Assembly: GCF_963678635.1 (NCBI RefSeq)
Contig: NC_087064.1
Location: 310,001 to 374,000 of the forward strand
From: Symsagittifera roscoffensis
Taxonomy: Eukaryota > Xenacoelomorpha > Acoela > Convolutidae
Direction: 5' to 3'
Length of the DNA: 64,000 bases
Position numbers and translations under genes: made by a program. The notes under the pieces are model-generated. The model was not told the origin of the DNA, did no database searches, and saw nothing but the letters and a program-made list of their open reading frames with translations. Below are positions 1 through 10,639 of this stretch, in pieces. Each line of letters starts with the position of its first letter. Within the stretch, counting starts at the first letter, position 1.

Positions 1-279
1 TAAAGATATTAAGGGGAGCGGAGGAGTTTTTAGGCTAGGCATGGGCAAAAGCATCTTAGACTAAAAACAAGTTCTATTTTCATTTTGATTTGCAAATTGA
101 ATTGACAATCAAATAACACTCACTCGAACAAAACCAGAGAAACCTCGAACGGTTCTTCATTAGCAGTACTAGAGGAGGATATTTCTTGAATTTAACTGGG
201 AAGGGGTTTCCTTGAGTTGGATTGGTAAAGGTATTTTTTGAACTGGTTGATACGTGAGATCGTTAGAAAAGAATCAACG
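1..279. other. Leader upstream of the decayed large gene
   Basis: This stretch precedes the first credible ATG of the decayed coding region at position 280. It is AT-rich in its first half and becomes purine-rich after about 170. I see no TATA box or terminal repeat that I can defend. Short ORFs on the minus strand here are shadows of the plus-strand coding frame. It may be a 5' untranslated leader, and the element may begin before the window. Confidence 0.4.
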
Positions 280-2405
280 ATGGCGGATCGTTTCTGGAAG
301 TCCATGCCAGCAGCGCTCAAAAGACCCACCCTTGATGAGATATGCAAGCGCTTGAGGGACCTTGAGTAAACACAAGTGGTCCAAAGACTGGCGGTGATGT
401 TGAATGCCATCCTGCAACTGGAAGCGCAAGGCGAATGTAGGGAGTCAGCGACGGAAGCCGTGTTGATGGTGGGATACACTTCAGACGGAGTATCAATTCA
501 GGAGCAGACCAAATAGCTATCCTGGAATGTGGATGGAGGCCTGAGAGGGAATGACCCTGCGAGATACCCTGGCTTGAGTAGCGACACGGAATAGGGTGCG
601 GGAGAATTTCCACTTCCGATCAGGCCTCCAGCAGCAGCAGCGACTCAGTCCACGAGTAAGCCACCGTCGAAGTTCCGCTCGCAACAAACATAGTAGTCGT
701 TTCTGGATCTCGGAAGTATAAAGAGAGGGCCCAAAGGGAATGGGACAAAGCCAGTCAGCATAGGAATCAGGCGACTCTTGAGCAGAGGCTACAAGAAAGC
801 GTGGCCAATTATGTCCATAAAATCTGAACTAGAGCGACTACAAAGGAGGCAGAAAGCGGTCGCGAGTTGGAAAGAGAAAAAGAGGACTACGACTGAACCG
901 GCTGTCACAAGATCGATACCGGAGTCGCGAATGGAAGTAGACGAAGCTCCTCGAGCGGACGGTCGCTTCAACTTAAACCGTGCGGCCCAAGAACACATGA
1001 ATGAGGGCCTGGAAGCATGGACGACTCTCGAACCGGTTCCTTCCCTGCGCAATCTAGAGGCAAAACCAGTTAGGCGTTTTATGAAAATCTCGCTGCCGGG
1101 GTTGACGCCCAGTTCAACCAGTAGTATTCAGACAGGTACGGGCACGTCGCGACTCAGGGAGTTGCAGGAGTGGTTGCAGTCAAAGGCTCGAGAGAATTCA
1201 GAACGAGAAGAGCGACCACCGACCTGGAGAGAGTACCCTGTGAGGAGCGTAATCATCGCAAGTTACAAGAAGAACACAGACGGTGCCTATCACAAACATT
1301 ACCGGATGGATTGGACAGCGGCGCAGCATGCTAGGAGGGATGCCTTCCACGACGCTTCTTGGGATGATTATTTCACTCAGCCCAGAATACCCGAGGGTGC
1401 AGTCCACTTGATTATAGGGTACAGCCTGATACGGGCGTTAACACGAATCCAGGCTTAATGGCAGGTGGGGATCTTGAGTTTCTCTGGTGCTGCAGCACCC
1501 CAGATGCTGGCGTCGCTAGAAATGCTGGAGATGACGAATATCTACACGGTCACGCTGATGCTGGTAATCAATGACATTTCCAGAGGCGAACAGAGGAAAT
1601 CGATGAGGCTACAAGAGAAGATGAGTTGCATTCTTGAGGAATTGAGGATCTATCTAGATCCAGCCATATTCACTATTTGCACCCTCCCGTATAACATGAT
1701 GGCTAATCAGAACGCGAGGGAGATGAACGAAAGGGTGCGCAATCTCAATGAAATTATCAAGCAGATACAGCAGAGAAGAATACTCCCCGTGAAACTTTTC
1801 GATGTGGCAAGCATGATGAAACACTCCCTTCCGGATGATGCGTCTTCGGATGGCATCCACTTTGATAGGCCCAGGGATACGGAATGGCTGAACGGTGTCT
1901 TTCAAAGGCACATAAACCTTATGTAGTCAGCCCTGCTGGAAACGGGCCAGTTCATCTTTGGTTCACCACCAATACCTCCCTTTTTCACTGCTAGGCCCTT
2001 GTCTGATCGTTTGGGAGTAAGGACCGACTCGTGAGAAAACTGAAGGCGCAGCAGGAGTAAACTACTAGGAGCCGCGCCAATGGAAGGAGACGAGGAAGAA
2101 TCATCTACATCCCAGAGCTCGGTAGTGTCATCGGTGGTGGTGGTGGATAATAAGAAGACGGAGAGACCAGGTGAGGCGAGCAAAGCCCGATATCTCGAGA
2201 GAATAAGGGATCCAGACCTGGCATGCAGACAAGAGTTAGCGGAGGTTCTGGGGCTGAAGAATGGGTAGCACGAGGACTTGAGCAGACATCACTGTGTGGA
2301 CTGGCTAAAGGCCCACGAAGCACACTTCTCGTGAGGCCGGACATTGGAAACTGCAAATCTAAAGGGAATACCACAGAAATCGATAATGGGCTCATCGAAC
2401 GGGTA
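280..2405 (+). pseudogene. Decayed large ORF, part 1, with an SGNH/GDSL-like hydrolase domain
   Basis: The ATG at 280 has A at -3 and G at +4. One frame then stays readable for about 700 codons to roughly 2405, broken only by point stops (367, 514, 592, 691, 694, 1456, 1924, 2032, 2038, 2266 and one near 2332). The first ~370 codons are charged and low-complexity. A compact domain at 1400-1920 carries the SGNH hydrolase blocks in order and with reasonable spacing: block I as G-Y-S at 1417-1425 (normally G-D-S, catalytic Ser kept), block III as V-I-N-D at 1564-1575 (normally G-x-N-D, Gly lost), and block V D-G-I-H at 1849-1860 intact. SGNH hydrolases are Ser/His esterases, and such domains are also known in ORF1 of some LINEs. 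A Ser/Glu-rich linker follows. The degraded blocks and the stops indicate a dead copy. I infer a retroelement-like or multi-copy orphan gene; no reverse transcriptase is visible. Confidence 0.7.
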
Positions 2406-3543
2406 TAGCCAGGATTAGAGTGGCAATTCCTGCACAACTGAGGATTGTTGAAATACTTCTTGAGCCGAAGAGCATGGGTATCATGAACACCGGATACCTG
2501 GGCCCAAATCTCGCTGAAGACCCGAGATATGGAAGATCCTGTGGGACTTCACAGCTGGCAAAAACCTTGGCAGTGTACAATTGATCAGACTCCGGAGCAG
2601 CGAGAGTAATCATCGTGGCCGGATCGGATTTCGAGGGGACGTCGCCGAAATTATGCTGCCTGGAGCAGAACTGAACCAGATGCTGACCCTGGTGGTGGCT
2701 CTAAAATCTGAATCGCATTGCTAACCAGAGCTGTTGCTATTCGCGGGGATGAATAACCACCTGCATGCGGCGGGACTTCCAGAGCATTTGAAAGGCGCGG
2801 AACCAACTCCCAAGAAGATCTGGGAAGCAATTTAGACGCTGCTTGCAGCAATGAATGAGGTGGAGGAGTTGGTAGCTTCTCGATTTGGACCAAAAACAAG
2901 AGTAGTGTTCCTTTCATCACCAGACTACGCGAGCATTCCACCATCCTTGCAGTTCGTGTATGCAGTTTTGATCTTGATAGCGGAGGGCAATGCGTGGCGG
3001 ATGCTTATGGCCGCTCCGAATCAAGAGTTCGAGCCAACAAACTCGAGACTTTTTAAGTCTGAACTGGCGGCGGCTTGGGCGGATCTATCTCATGCTCTGA
3101 GGGGTTTCTACGTGTTAGCAGATATCTTGATTGTGCTGGATGAGGTTCTCTGCCTTGAGGTGTCGAATCTTGCCAGACAGCTGAAGTTCAACCCGGAGAT
3201 TGGGGACGACAATCCCGCGATAACTCATCTGACAGTCAGCCTGTGGTTCCGGAGCAATATTCTGACAATCACGAGCTCCACCAGCAGCCTGAGAGGACCA
3301 AATAATGAATGACAGAATGTGGCCGCGGCCGAGAAACAATTAGAGTCGATAGAATATCGCTTAACACAAGAAAAATGGAGGTGTCCGATTCTGAACCCAA
3401 GGCTTGAGAATGCGACGGACAAGAGGAGGGAGAGTGCTCCACCCCTCATCAAACAAATATGGAATTTTCTTGAGGAGCAGCTAGAGGTGGCAGAAGAGAG
3501 GGAGGGAGATGACGGTGGGAAGATTTGCCACAGCAGCAAATGA
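2406..3543 (+). pseudogene. Decayed large ORF, part 2, possible second SGNH-like domain
   Basis: Reading continues after an indel near 2405. The segment 2406-2670 reads in a shifted frame and includes V-A-G-S-D-F at 2618-2632. From about 2668 the reading returns to the original frame until 3543, with stops at about 2719, 2833 and 3310. F-A-G-M-N-N at 2740-2757 sits about 40 residues after the S-D motif, where block III of an SGNH fold would lie. A helical, charged stretch follows (2851-3543), ending in a Glu/Arg-rich tail. The return to the same frame after a local shift argues for one ancestral ORF rather than separate genes. The second SGNH assignment is weak: no D-x-x-H block V can be pointed to. 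Confidence 0.5.
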
Positions 3544-5484
3544 AGTCACTGTTGGGGGTTTCTGGACGAAACATGCGAAGAGCGAGCAGGAGGGAGTACG
3601 AGATTTTGAGATTCTTGAGTCCAGGAGCTCTTGAGTATGCCCATCAACCTCTTGCTGGCTTTGTATTTGGTGTACCCCAGGTACCTATTCAATATGGGGC
3701 CGGTGTACATGTTCAGTAGGGGCTTTGGAACACTCCGGATTGATGCGTATCTGACGCTGATACTCTTGATGCATGGAATTGACGGTGTTTCATCGGTTGA
3801 TGAAGTAGGGTGAACCCCTGTCGGTAAGGAAGGCTCGCACGAATATGGAGACTAGTGTGCTACCGGACTGAACACATTGCTTGTGAAGTACCTGATGATG
3901 CAAAATGGAAAATTGACGGGCGAGGAGAGAAACCGCAAGACGAGAGAAGAGTTGAGAGAGGCGAATGGGGGCATACCCCTTCTTACTGACTGGTGTATGT
4001 CCATGAGATCTGACTCACTGGGGATGATCAGAGGCTTGGGGAAATGGTGACCTGCGTTTACGGGCCAGCAGTGTCGTATGCCTTCCCGGATCCTTTCGTG
4101 GTGGCGTATCGACACTCAGTGGTGCATGTGAGCCTGATCAGCATTCTAGATGGGACAGCACTCAACAGGTGCAGACAAGAGGGTTTGAGACCGCAGATAA
4201 GCGAGACGGTGCTTTTCGGAACAGTGAAGGACCCAGAGCTAGTGGTGTACAATTTCAGGGGACAACTGCACTGCAGAATGGGAGGAAAACGCAAGGGTCC
4301 CATCGAGGTCTATTCCAAGTTTTGGAACCTGAATCCAGTGACGAGCGACGAGTGGGAAGTATTGAGAATCCCGGCGTGGACGAAAAGTTTCGAATTCACG
4401 AAGAAGGAATTGGAAACGATTCTAGAGCGGGATGTCTTCCCTGCTGCCGTCCCCGAGGTCCCCACGGTGAGAAAAATGACCTTGGGAATGAACAGCCCCC
4501 TGGTGGTCCCTTCCCTGCACGCGAGAGCCACGGTAGAGAAACAACAGAGAGAGTTCACGAAGGGCTGGGTTCCACTGTTTATTGGATACTCGGCAGCGTT
4601 GTATTTCCAAACGTGCGAGATTAAGATAAGTTCCTTGACTACACAAGCAAAGAAGATGCGAGGTCCGATGCCCCTAAGTTTGAGGTTCGAGATGTCTTGA
4701 GAACACTTGAAGAGGCTGGACTCGAAAACAAACTGCCAATTTATGACGATGGAAGGATGATCGTGGAGGAGGGTCAAATGGCACTGAACGACGATATGAT
4801 GTTTGCAACGAGAAAGTACCGAGCGCCTTATGGTCTGGAAGAGTCGGAGTTGAGGCAAAAAGGCAAAAAGCTGAATGCAGCAGGACCCCTGTATGTATCC
4901 CTCACGGAGTATAAGACAGCAGACCCGACGACACCCTCACCCCTGTTTGTGGGAACCCCAGGAGACAGAAGGAACCGTCCAGTGGAGAACAGGTTCACTG
5001 GCGCTCTAGAGAGAAAGCAGCCAGAGTCAAGAGAGGCCGAGAGTATGGACGAAACTCTCAAAGAAGCTGGAGAGGAAAAGGAGCTGGGAAATACGCCAGA
5101 TGGAGGGGCAACGAACAGGGAGTTTAGCCCCGGCACCACACGTGAGCTACTACAAGCGCTGAGTGGGGACGACTGGCAAACATCGCCACCCCAACTTTGG
5201 TATCTCCCCGGAAGAATCTTGAGCTGCCACTAACGAGTGAACCATCCAACATGGGCATGGTGCCCCTAACTGATGAAGTAAGGGAGGAGAACACGTTTGA
5301 TGGCAACAAAGACGTGTTCTTGAGCACGCTGGACGAGGAGGCGTGGCAAAGTTTCCTGGACGAATTCAACCAGAGGGTGGAAAACAAAGTGCGTGGAGTA
5401 GAGGACTTCAAGGAAGAGCTGCGGAGCACAGTGTTGAAGTTTGGAGAGCCAGTCCTGATCGGCACTGGACTGGACGAGAAATGA
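3544..5484 (+). pseudogene. Decayed large ORF, part 3, unrecognised
   Basis: Coding character continues in shifting frames: one frame to about 3635, another from about 3850 to 4050, then an open 219-codon stretch at 4044-4700, then a change of frame near 4622 to 5233, and a third at 5190-5484. Each frame change overlaps the next open stretch by a few tens of bases, as expected for single-base indels in one ancestral ORF. The encoded material is rich in Lys, Glu and Arg. The 4900-5180 part is low-complexity (Pro, Thr, Glu). I recognise no family. The alternative of several overlapping real genes is unlikely, because all pieces lie on one strand and abut. Confidence 0.55.
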
Positions 5485-6247
5485 AGAGAAGGGCTGCTCG
5501 AGAAGATGATTGGCCTAAGGAAGCAAAAGCAGGACGCCGGGGCCAACCCATGTAAAGATAGCTCTACTTTAAACATAAAAACTGATTATAAAAGTAAGAC
5601 TAGTAATTTGATTAAAAATACTAATATTCTTAAGGCTGGAGAAGGGGGAGGTAAGAGTCGAAAAATAGGGACCTGGACAAAGAAGAGGAGTCAGTGATGG
5701 TGGTGACAACGCCCCTGAGCAAGGGAATAAGGTCTAGGAAGAGGAAACGGGACACAGAAGAAAAGAGTTTTTCGGCGGATGCGGTTTCAGAGAACAATCT
5801 AAAGGAGACGGCTACCATGATTCTAGCGTGAAGGAAAACAGCGGCCTACAAGAGCAGCGCAGCACCCAGGAGGCTAGCCGAGGTGCTGCGGGAAATGGAA
5901 GCCTCGACGACTCCGGGAACGGAGGGTGACTTCAAACCCCGGAAGACAAATGTAAAGAGGGGTTCGACTAGTGGACAGACGTGGGAAGTGGACATCCGCA
6001 AGGAGTGGCTTTCGACCCAACACCAGACCATTGGGAAGCAAGTGATGGGCAATCCTCTTGAGAGAAATGCGACGAAGAATACCGCTGGGCCTTGGTGTAT
6101 AGCTCTGGAGACCACGAAAGAACTGTAGAATTGCCTGAAGGAGCTTGACCGCGGTGTCTCCCGCAAGCGGCGACATTGAGCTACCCAGCAGACGGCCAAA
6201 GTTAACAAACTAGAGTTGGGAAACCAGTAGGGGGCAATCTTGGGAGA
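5485..6247 (+). other. Poorly coding stretch inside the decayed region
   Basis: Between the better coding blocks this segment holds only short open stretches. The part 5545-5640 is AT-rich and unlike its neighbours, with runs of Lys/Asn/Ile codons. The rest keeps the purine-rich base use of the surrounding decayed gene but is broken by stops in every frame. It may be a more heavily damaged part of the same ORF or the junction between two ORFs of one element. Confidence 0.35.
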
Positions 6248-7244
6248 ACCTGCTGCTTGAGTATTTCGACGAAGCGATGAGAGCACCGTCGTCAGCGTTG
6301 CCATTGATGGCGAATCGTTTTGTCCGCACGGCAGGATAGTTGTTTTTCACGTGGAGTTTTGTGAGAGTGGCATTGGAAGCGTTGACCTCGCACGATGAAC
6401 CCAAACTGGGCGGAAAGACTCTTCAGGTGTATCAAATGCTGGTGCAACATATTGCTCGAGACAACTCAGGATTAAGCCTAGCGAGAAGAAAATATACCCT
6501 TCTTTCTTGAGGTGGATTATGTCAGTGATAACTGATACTACTGTACAAATGTGTTATCAAAAAGCGAAGGGAAGTAAAACCATGGAACGGAGAAACTCCA
6601 CTGTTATCCTGAACGTATACCAGAGTACAGGAGTCGAAAAAGAAGAGAGCTCGAGGCAGTCGCTAGAGAGCCATGGGAAACTTGATGAGATACGGAGATT
6701 CTACGACAGGAAATTCGAGGAGGGGCATGACGTACATAGTAACTTGGCCCGAGCAGAAGAATGTGCGAAAACCACAAAACGTGGAGAATATCAATATGTA
6801 TCTGGAATGATAGGAATGGCTTACAACCCTTTCTTGGATTCGGAGGCCGGAAATGCCTACATGAAATTTGAGGTGGCGGAAATGTTGAAGTTCTTGACGG
6901 AGAAAACCATCGAGATCGATCCAACGGATAGGGAAAGGCCAAGCCAGGTTCTGTTACTCGAGCAAATGCCAGAGGTGATCAGCGTGCCGCACTCGAACAA
7001 GAGGATGGAATTAAAGATGGGAGACGGAAACGACATTCTGGTCACGAATTTAGGGATTGTTTTGAAATTGCTGAAACCCTCTTGGTGCCCTCATCCACAC
7101 GCGAGTTTGATTGAAGAAATCACGGAGCGAGTCAAACTGTCACCAGCGAAGGATAAAGATTTGGGCAATCTGAACGTGGTGCACAAACTAATCTTACCTC
7201 AGCGGGAGGAATCAGAGGAAACAACGGGCAAACAAGAAAACTAG
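6248..7244 (+). pseudogene. Decayed large ORF, part 4, unrecognised
   Basis: A readable frame runs from about 6248 to 6508 with a point stop near 6330. After a frame change a 245-codon open stretch runs to 7244. The product is hydrophilic and mixed charged, with no signal peptide, membrane segment or motif that I recognise. Composition (Glu, Lys, Leu, Met) matches the parts upstream, supporting common origin. The nominal start at 6507 is probably only the point where the frame becomes open, not a true initiation site. Confidence 0.5.
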
Positions 7245-8883
7245 TGGAGAAGATGGAACCGGGTAGTTGTCTTGACCTGGTGCGTGGAGCTGGAGAACTT
7301 TCCTGTGATGGAGGATCCTGCGTCAGAATACAATCGTTTCAGAAGGAAGACGTAGCCACGTGGCTTAGTGACATCACGGAGAAGGAGAAAAATGAGGTGC
7401 AGATAATGGCTGAATGCTATAGGAGCACCACGGTGAAAATAGCGACGGCGTTGGGATTCTTCTCGAGGATGTGCAGCTTGTAGAATGTGTGAATCTGAAC
7501 ACCAAGTGGTGACGTGTTGAGCAAGGATTCATGGTCCTGTTGCAGATGGTCCAAAAGCACATCAGAGGATGGAAGATCGGTCTTGAGGTGGAGATGGGAT
7601 TTCCCGTGAGTGAAGCCTACAGTTTGCCAACGAATGCAAAATCTCTAGTGGGATCGTTAATGGGCGATCTAAGTGGAAACCACTCCCCATTACGTATGGC
7701 GATGGCGGAAGCATCCAGTCAGAGGCGGTTTATTGACAAAACATTCTCGATACTCAAGTGTGTACTCCTGGCTCGCATGTCGCATCACTCACACCGACTG
7801 TTGAAGAAAATCCTGGGAGCTGTGCCGGAGGACCAAAGAGAAAACTTGAGTGAGATCTGGGGGGAGAAACTCTTGAGCTTAGAAAACGAAAATACGAGTG
7901 ATTTCGAGAGACAAAACACGATCGGCAAAGCGATGAATAGTGCCCCAGCTATGGAAGGGAATGACGTAAAACATGAGAAGATGATGGAGTTTGAGCCTAT
8001 GCTGGAAGATTCGGGAGAACGCAACCTCTGGAGTATCAGCTTGACACATGGGGAATGCCCATGCCACTGCCTGGCGCAGACAGTGTGGTTTCCGGAGCAT
8101 TCGAACCTCTGCTTGATATGGGACGTGGAAGAAACTCGGTCAGTCGGTTTACCCGACCATCAGCAGAAGTTCGCCCTTTTCGCGGTGAGCTCGATGCTGG
8201 CGTTGCAATGGATCGCGGAAAATGTCGAGGGCACCAGCAACGGAATCTGTACACGCCATTGATCACAACCGGAGGCTTGAGTTGTTTGAGACTGCGTGCA
8301 AATTTTTCTCTATACCTATGAAGGTGAGGGACGTGTGGAGTTGCATAAAAATTTTCTCATGGTTTCGAGCGACGTTGACGTCTTGGTTATACACGGTGAC
8401 GAATAATCACATGAAGAAACATCAGAAGGAGTTTCCACAGTTCCTGGCCGAGATAGGACCGGAAGCTTTCAAGCGACCCTTGTTAATCCATCGTAATGCG
8501 ATAACCACGGGTTGGAAAAGAGTTGTTATACTGTCTCGAGACAATACCAAAGCGAGGGAAACGATATTGGAGGAAGACTTGGCGAAGAACGTGTGCCTGA
8601 GTTTGCACAATTCCTTTTGCAGGAATAGTGATTCTAAAGTGCAGGGTCTACCGAATCAGGCGAAAAGATCAAAAGAGCAAAGGCAGTGGATGTGATCCTA
8701 CGAACAGCCGAAGGCATGGGAAGAGATCCTTATCAGTTCCGATGACGAAGAAAAACTCGCAAGGCAGATTACGATGTCGAATGTGTCAGGACCCAGTACC
8801 TCGAAGACAAGGAGCACAAACTGAAGAGGGTGTTCAGGGATTGGTTCTTGAGTCGTGAGTGGTACAAAGAAAAAAGGACTTGA
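7245..8883 (+). pseudogene. Decayed large ORF, part 5 (C-terminal end)
   Basis: Open stretches at 7244-7483, 7531-8262 and 8222-8695 continue the same strand and composition, with frame changes between them. The last readable piece, about 8790-8883, encodes a basic, Trp-containing tail ending at TGA 8881-8883. An AATAAA lies 44 bases further on, so this is a natural 3' end for the whole region. Where two frames overlap around 8050-8260 I cannot tell which is original. No catalytic motif is recognised. The whole decayed unit would be about 8.6 kb from ATG to stop. Confidence 0.5.
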
Positions 8884-8926
8884 GTGTGAACTCGGATGAA
8901 ATCTGAGGGCATGTAAAAGAAATTTT

Positions 8927-8932
8927 AATAAA
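8927..8932 (+). promoter_or_regulatory. Polyadenylation signal AATAAA
   Basis: A canonical AATAAA follows the last stop of the decayed large ORF by 44 bases and lies in an A-rich run. Base composition changes to AT-rich just here, which fits the 3' end of the ancestral transcript. Confidence 0.4.
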
Positions 8933-8949
8933 AAATTAAAGCTACTAGT

Positions 8950-9520
8950 ATATTAGACGTACTATAAAAAAAAGCTGCATGACAATTTTCTGAATGGGTG
9001 AAACCAAAGAAGTTTTAATCGTTAGCTTACAAAGCGGAAATTCAGGGTGCAGGTGTATGCAGATTTTGGATGCTGTTTAGCGATATGGTGACAATTTTGC
9101 ATGGTTGTGAATTTTGGGGTGAAGATACGTGAGTACCTAATTTAATTTTCTTGAGTGTGTTTTATGTTGTTATGTTGAGTTAGGGAGAGTTTTTAGATTG
9201 ATCCTATCTGAAATGGATCAAAGTTTCTTTGTCTAAAAAAAGTAACTATATATTAGGTTCTGACCCTGTTTTTAACGGCGTTCGTGTATTTAATGTATTT
9301 CGAGACCTAAGTATGGGGGCGTTCTTATTTTCTAGAGTTACGGGTTGGGGGTATTTCGGTAGTGGCCTTTAAGCTGTAACAAGGGTTTTAGTTTCATGTC
9401 GCAAGTCAACCGAATTGGCTTCGACCGCTTGAGGTAGAAAAATACAAGAGATAGTGTTCCTGACTCTTGAGCCAATGGTTATAGGGCCTATTTTTCTCTA
9501 ACCTCATATGTGGCTTAAGT
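8950..9520. other. Intergenic, no gene seen
   Basis: AT-rich sequence with stops in all frames and no repeat that I can match elsewhere in the window. Confidence 0.5.
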
Positions 9521-9522
9521 AG

Positions 9523-9702
9523 GCGATTGTTACAATCCCATCTGACATTGGTCTTGATGGCGAATTGGACATCGTTCTCTTACTCTTCTCCTGTCTCGGG
9601 CTAGAGGAGAATCCGTGTCCGAATGCATCAGTTCCGGATGGTCTTAGCCAGAAGACAACCCAGCAGTTTGGAGCGACATCATGCGTTCATCATACAATGT
9701 CT
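9523..9702 (+). pseudogene. Short frame with a degenerate 2A-like motif
   Basis: Sixty codons are open between TAG (9520) and TGA (9703), with no useful ATG before the motif. A hydrophobic run is followed at 9598-9621 by G-L-E-E-N-P-C-P, preceded by L-L-L-F-S-C. 2A and 2A-like ribosome-skipping peptides, known from viruses and from some non-LTR retrotransposons, end in D-(V/I)-E-x-N-P-G-P after a Leu-rich run. Here the Asp is Gly and the essential Gly is Cys, so it would not be active. It could be chance; the tie to a retroelement is inference. Confidence 0.2.
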
Positions 9703-10229
9703 TGAAACTCTTTCTTGTTTTTAGACTTGGTTGCTTTTCCCTGGGACTTGCCCTGCTTGACTAGTGATGATTGTTCCTTTCTCCGACTATTGCTCTTGAT
9801 CTCCGATTTGGATGTCCCTTTGAACGACAGTTCCTCTTCTGCAGTGGCCTCGGAACGCTCCGAGGTCCTCTGAGGTATCTCGATCTCTTCTCGTTCAAAG
9901 TCGTCACCGGGTCCTTCCAGGCCCTCATGATGGTGGCAGTCGGGTCGGATTAATGTTTGCCTCCATTCCTCGAAGGGATCGGTTGGTGTCACACTCGCTG
10001 CCCCGGCCCCTGCGTTTCGCCATTCATCACCATCTAGATTGTTCTCACTCCTCAACTTCATTCCACGCACTGAAAGATCACCGTGACCTTCATTCATTGG
10101 TTCACAAGCAAAAACGTCGGAGATGCTGCTAACCGAAGATTGGCTACGCCGCGACTTAAGCCTCCGCGTGCTCCCCGTGCTCAGTCTGGGCATCTTGGTC
10201 GTTTCACCTAACGAGTTTCTCCGCTGCAT
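9690..10229 (-). CDS. Hypothetical 179-residue disordered protein
   Basis: Translation from the ATG at 10229 (A at -3) to TGA at 9690-9692 gives 179 residues. The N-terminal third is Ser/Arg-rich and basic, the middle is acidic with several Asp/Glu/Pro stretches, and the C-terminal 40 residues are Lys/Ser-rich with runs that could serve as nuclear localisation signals. There is no signal peptide, membrane segment or folded-domain motif. The ORF is clearly richer in G+C than the DNA on either side, which favours real coding origin. I do not recognise it. It may be a single-exon gene, a 3' exon, or an unbroken fragment of a mobile element. Confidence 0.45.
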   Translation of the reverse strand: MQRRNSLGETTKMPRLSTGSTRRLKSRRSQSSVSSISDVFACEPMNEGHGDLSVRGMKLRSENNLDGDEWRNAGAGAASVTPTDPFEEWRQTLIRPDCHHHEGLEGPGDDFEREEIEIPQRTSERSEATAEEELSFKGTSKSEIKSNSRRKEQSSLVKQGKSQGKATKSKNKKEFQDIV

Positions 10230-10250
10230 GTTTTGCGATAAGCAAGGTTC

Positions 10251-10448
10251 TTATATTTGATGAAAAAAAGGTATATTCTGATGACGACAATGCACAAGTC
10301 CCCCAAAAAATATTTTCAGAAAAATTGCATCAGCCTGTTCAATTTCTTCAAGATCAAAATTTTCTTTTATTTTCCTAGAGATACGATAAATGACTCGGCT
10401 AAAGTTAAACACAGGGTCTACCCAGGGTTGAGTTACTACTGATTCCAC
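10251..10448 (-). CDS. Possible short exon upstream of the 179-residue ORF
   Basis: An open stretch of 65 codons lies just upstream of, and on the same strand as, the 179-residue ORF. Its amino-acid use is protein-like (an acidic helix-like segment, aromatic and aliphatic residues). It has no ATG at its nominal start and ends in TAA just before the next ORF. It could be the 3' part of a separate gene, an exon, or chance. No clear splice pair joins it to the downstream ORF. Confidence 0.2.
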   Translation of the reverse strand: MESVVTQPWVDPVFNFSRVIYRISRKIKENFDLEEIEQADAIFLKIFFGGLVHCRHQNIPFFHQI

Positions 10449-10639
10449 TCAAATACTTAGTATAATAGTGTCATAAAACTTTACAAGATCTTATAACCAT
10501 TACACAAAACACAATGAACAATAAGATAACAACAAACCCTATAGATGAAAGCGATTTCTCGCTTCAGTACCAGTTTACCACAACAGATGTATCAAATCAC
10601 TGCCTCGCTTAAAATCAAGCAGTTCTAAATAAACAGTAA
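10449..10639. other. Spacer before the G-rich repeat
   Basis: AT-rich sequence without a gene. It may belong to the dispersed repeat, but the second copy is interrupted by an assembly gap at the matching point, so the boundary cannot be fixed here. Confidence 0.3.

Noticed and set aside
280-3543. Reassigned stop codons (a ciliate-like code) to explain the stops in the large frame
   Set aside because: All three stop codons occur in frame, true frameshifts are also present, SGNH residues are altered, and the CAP-like gene uses normal stops.
1-9500. LTRs around the large decayed unit
   Set aside because: I looked for matching direct repeats at 1-280 and 8900-9500 and found none. The element's left end may be outside the window.
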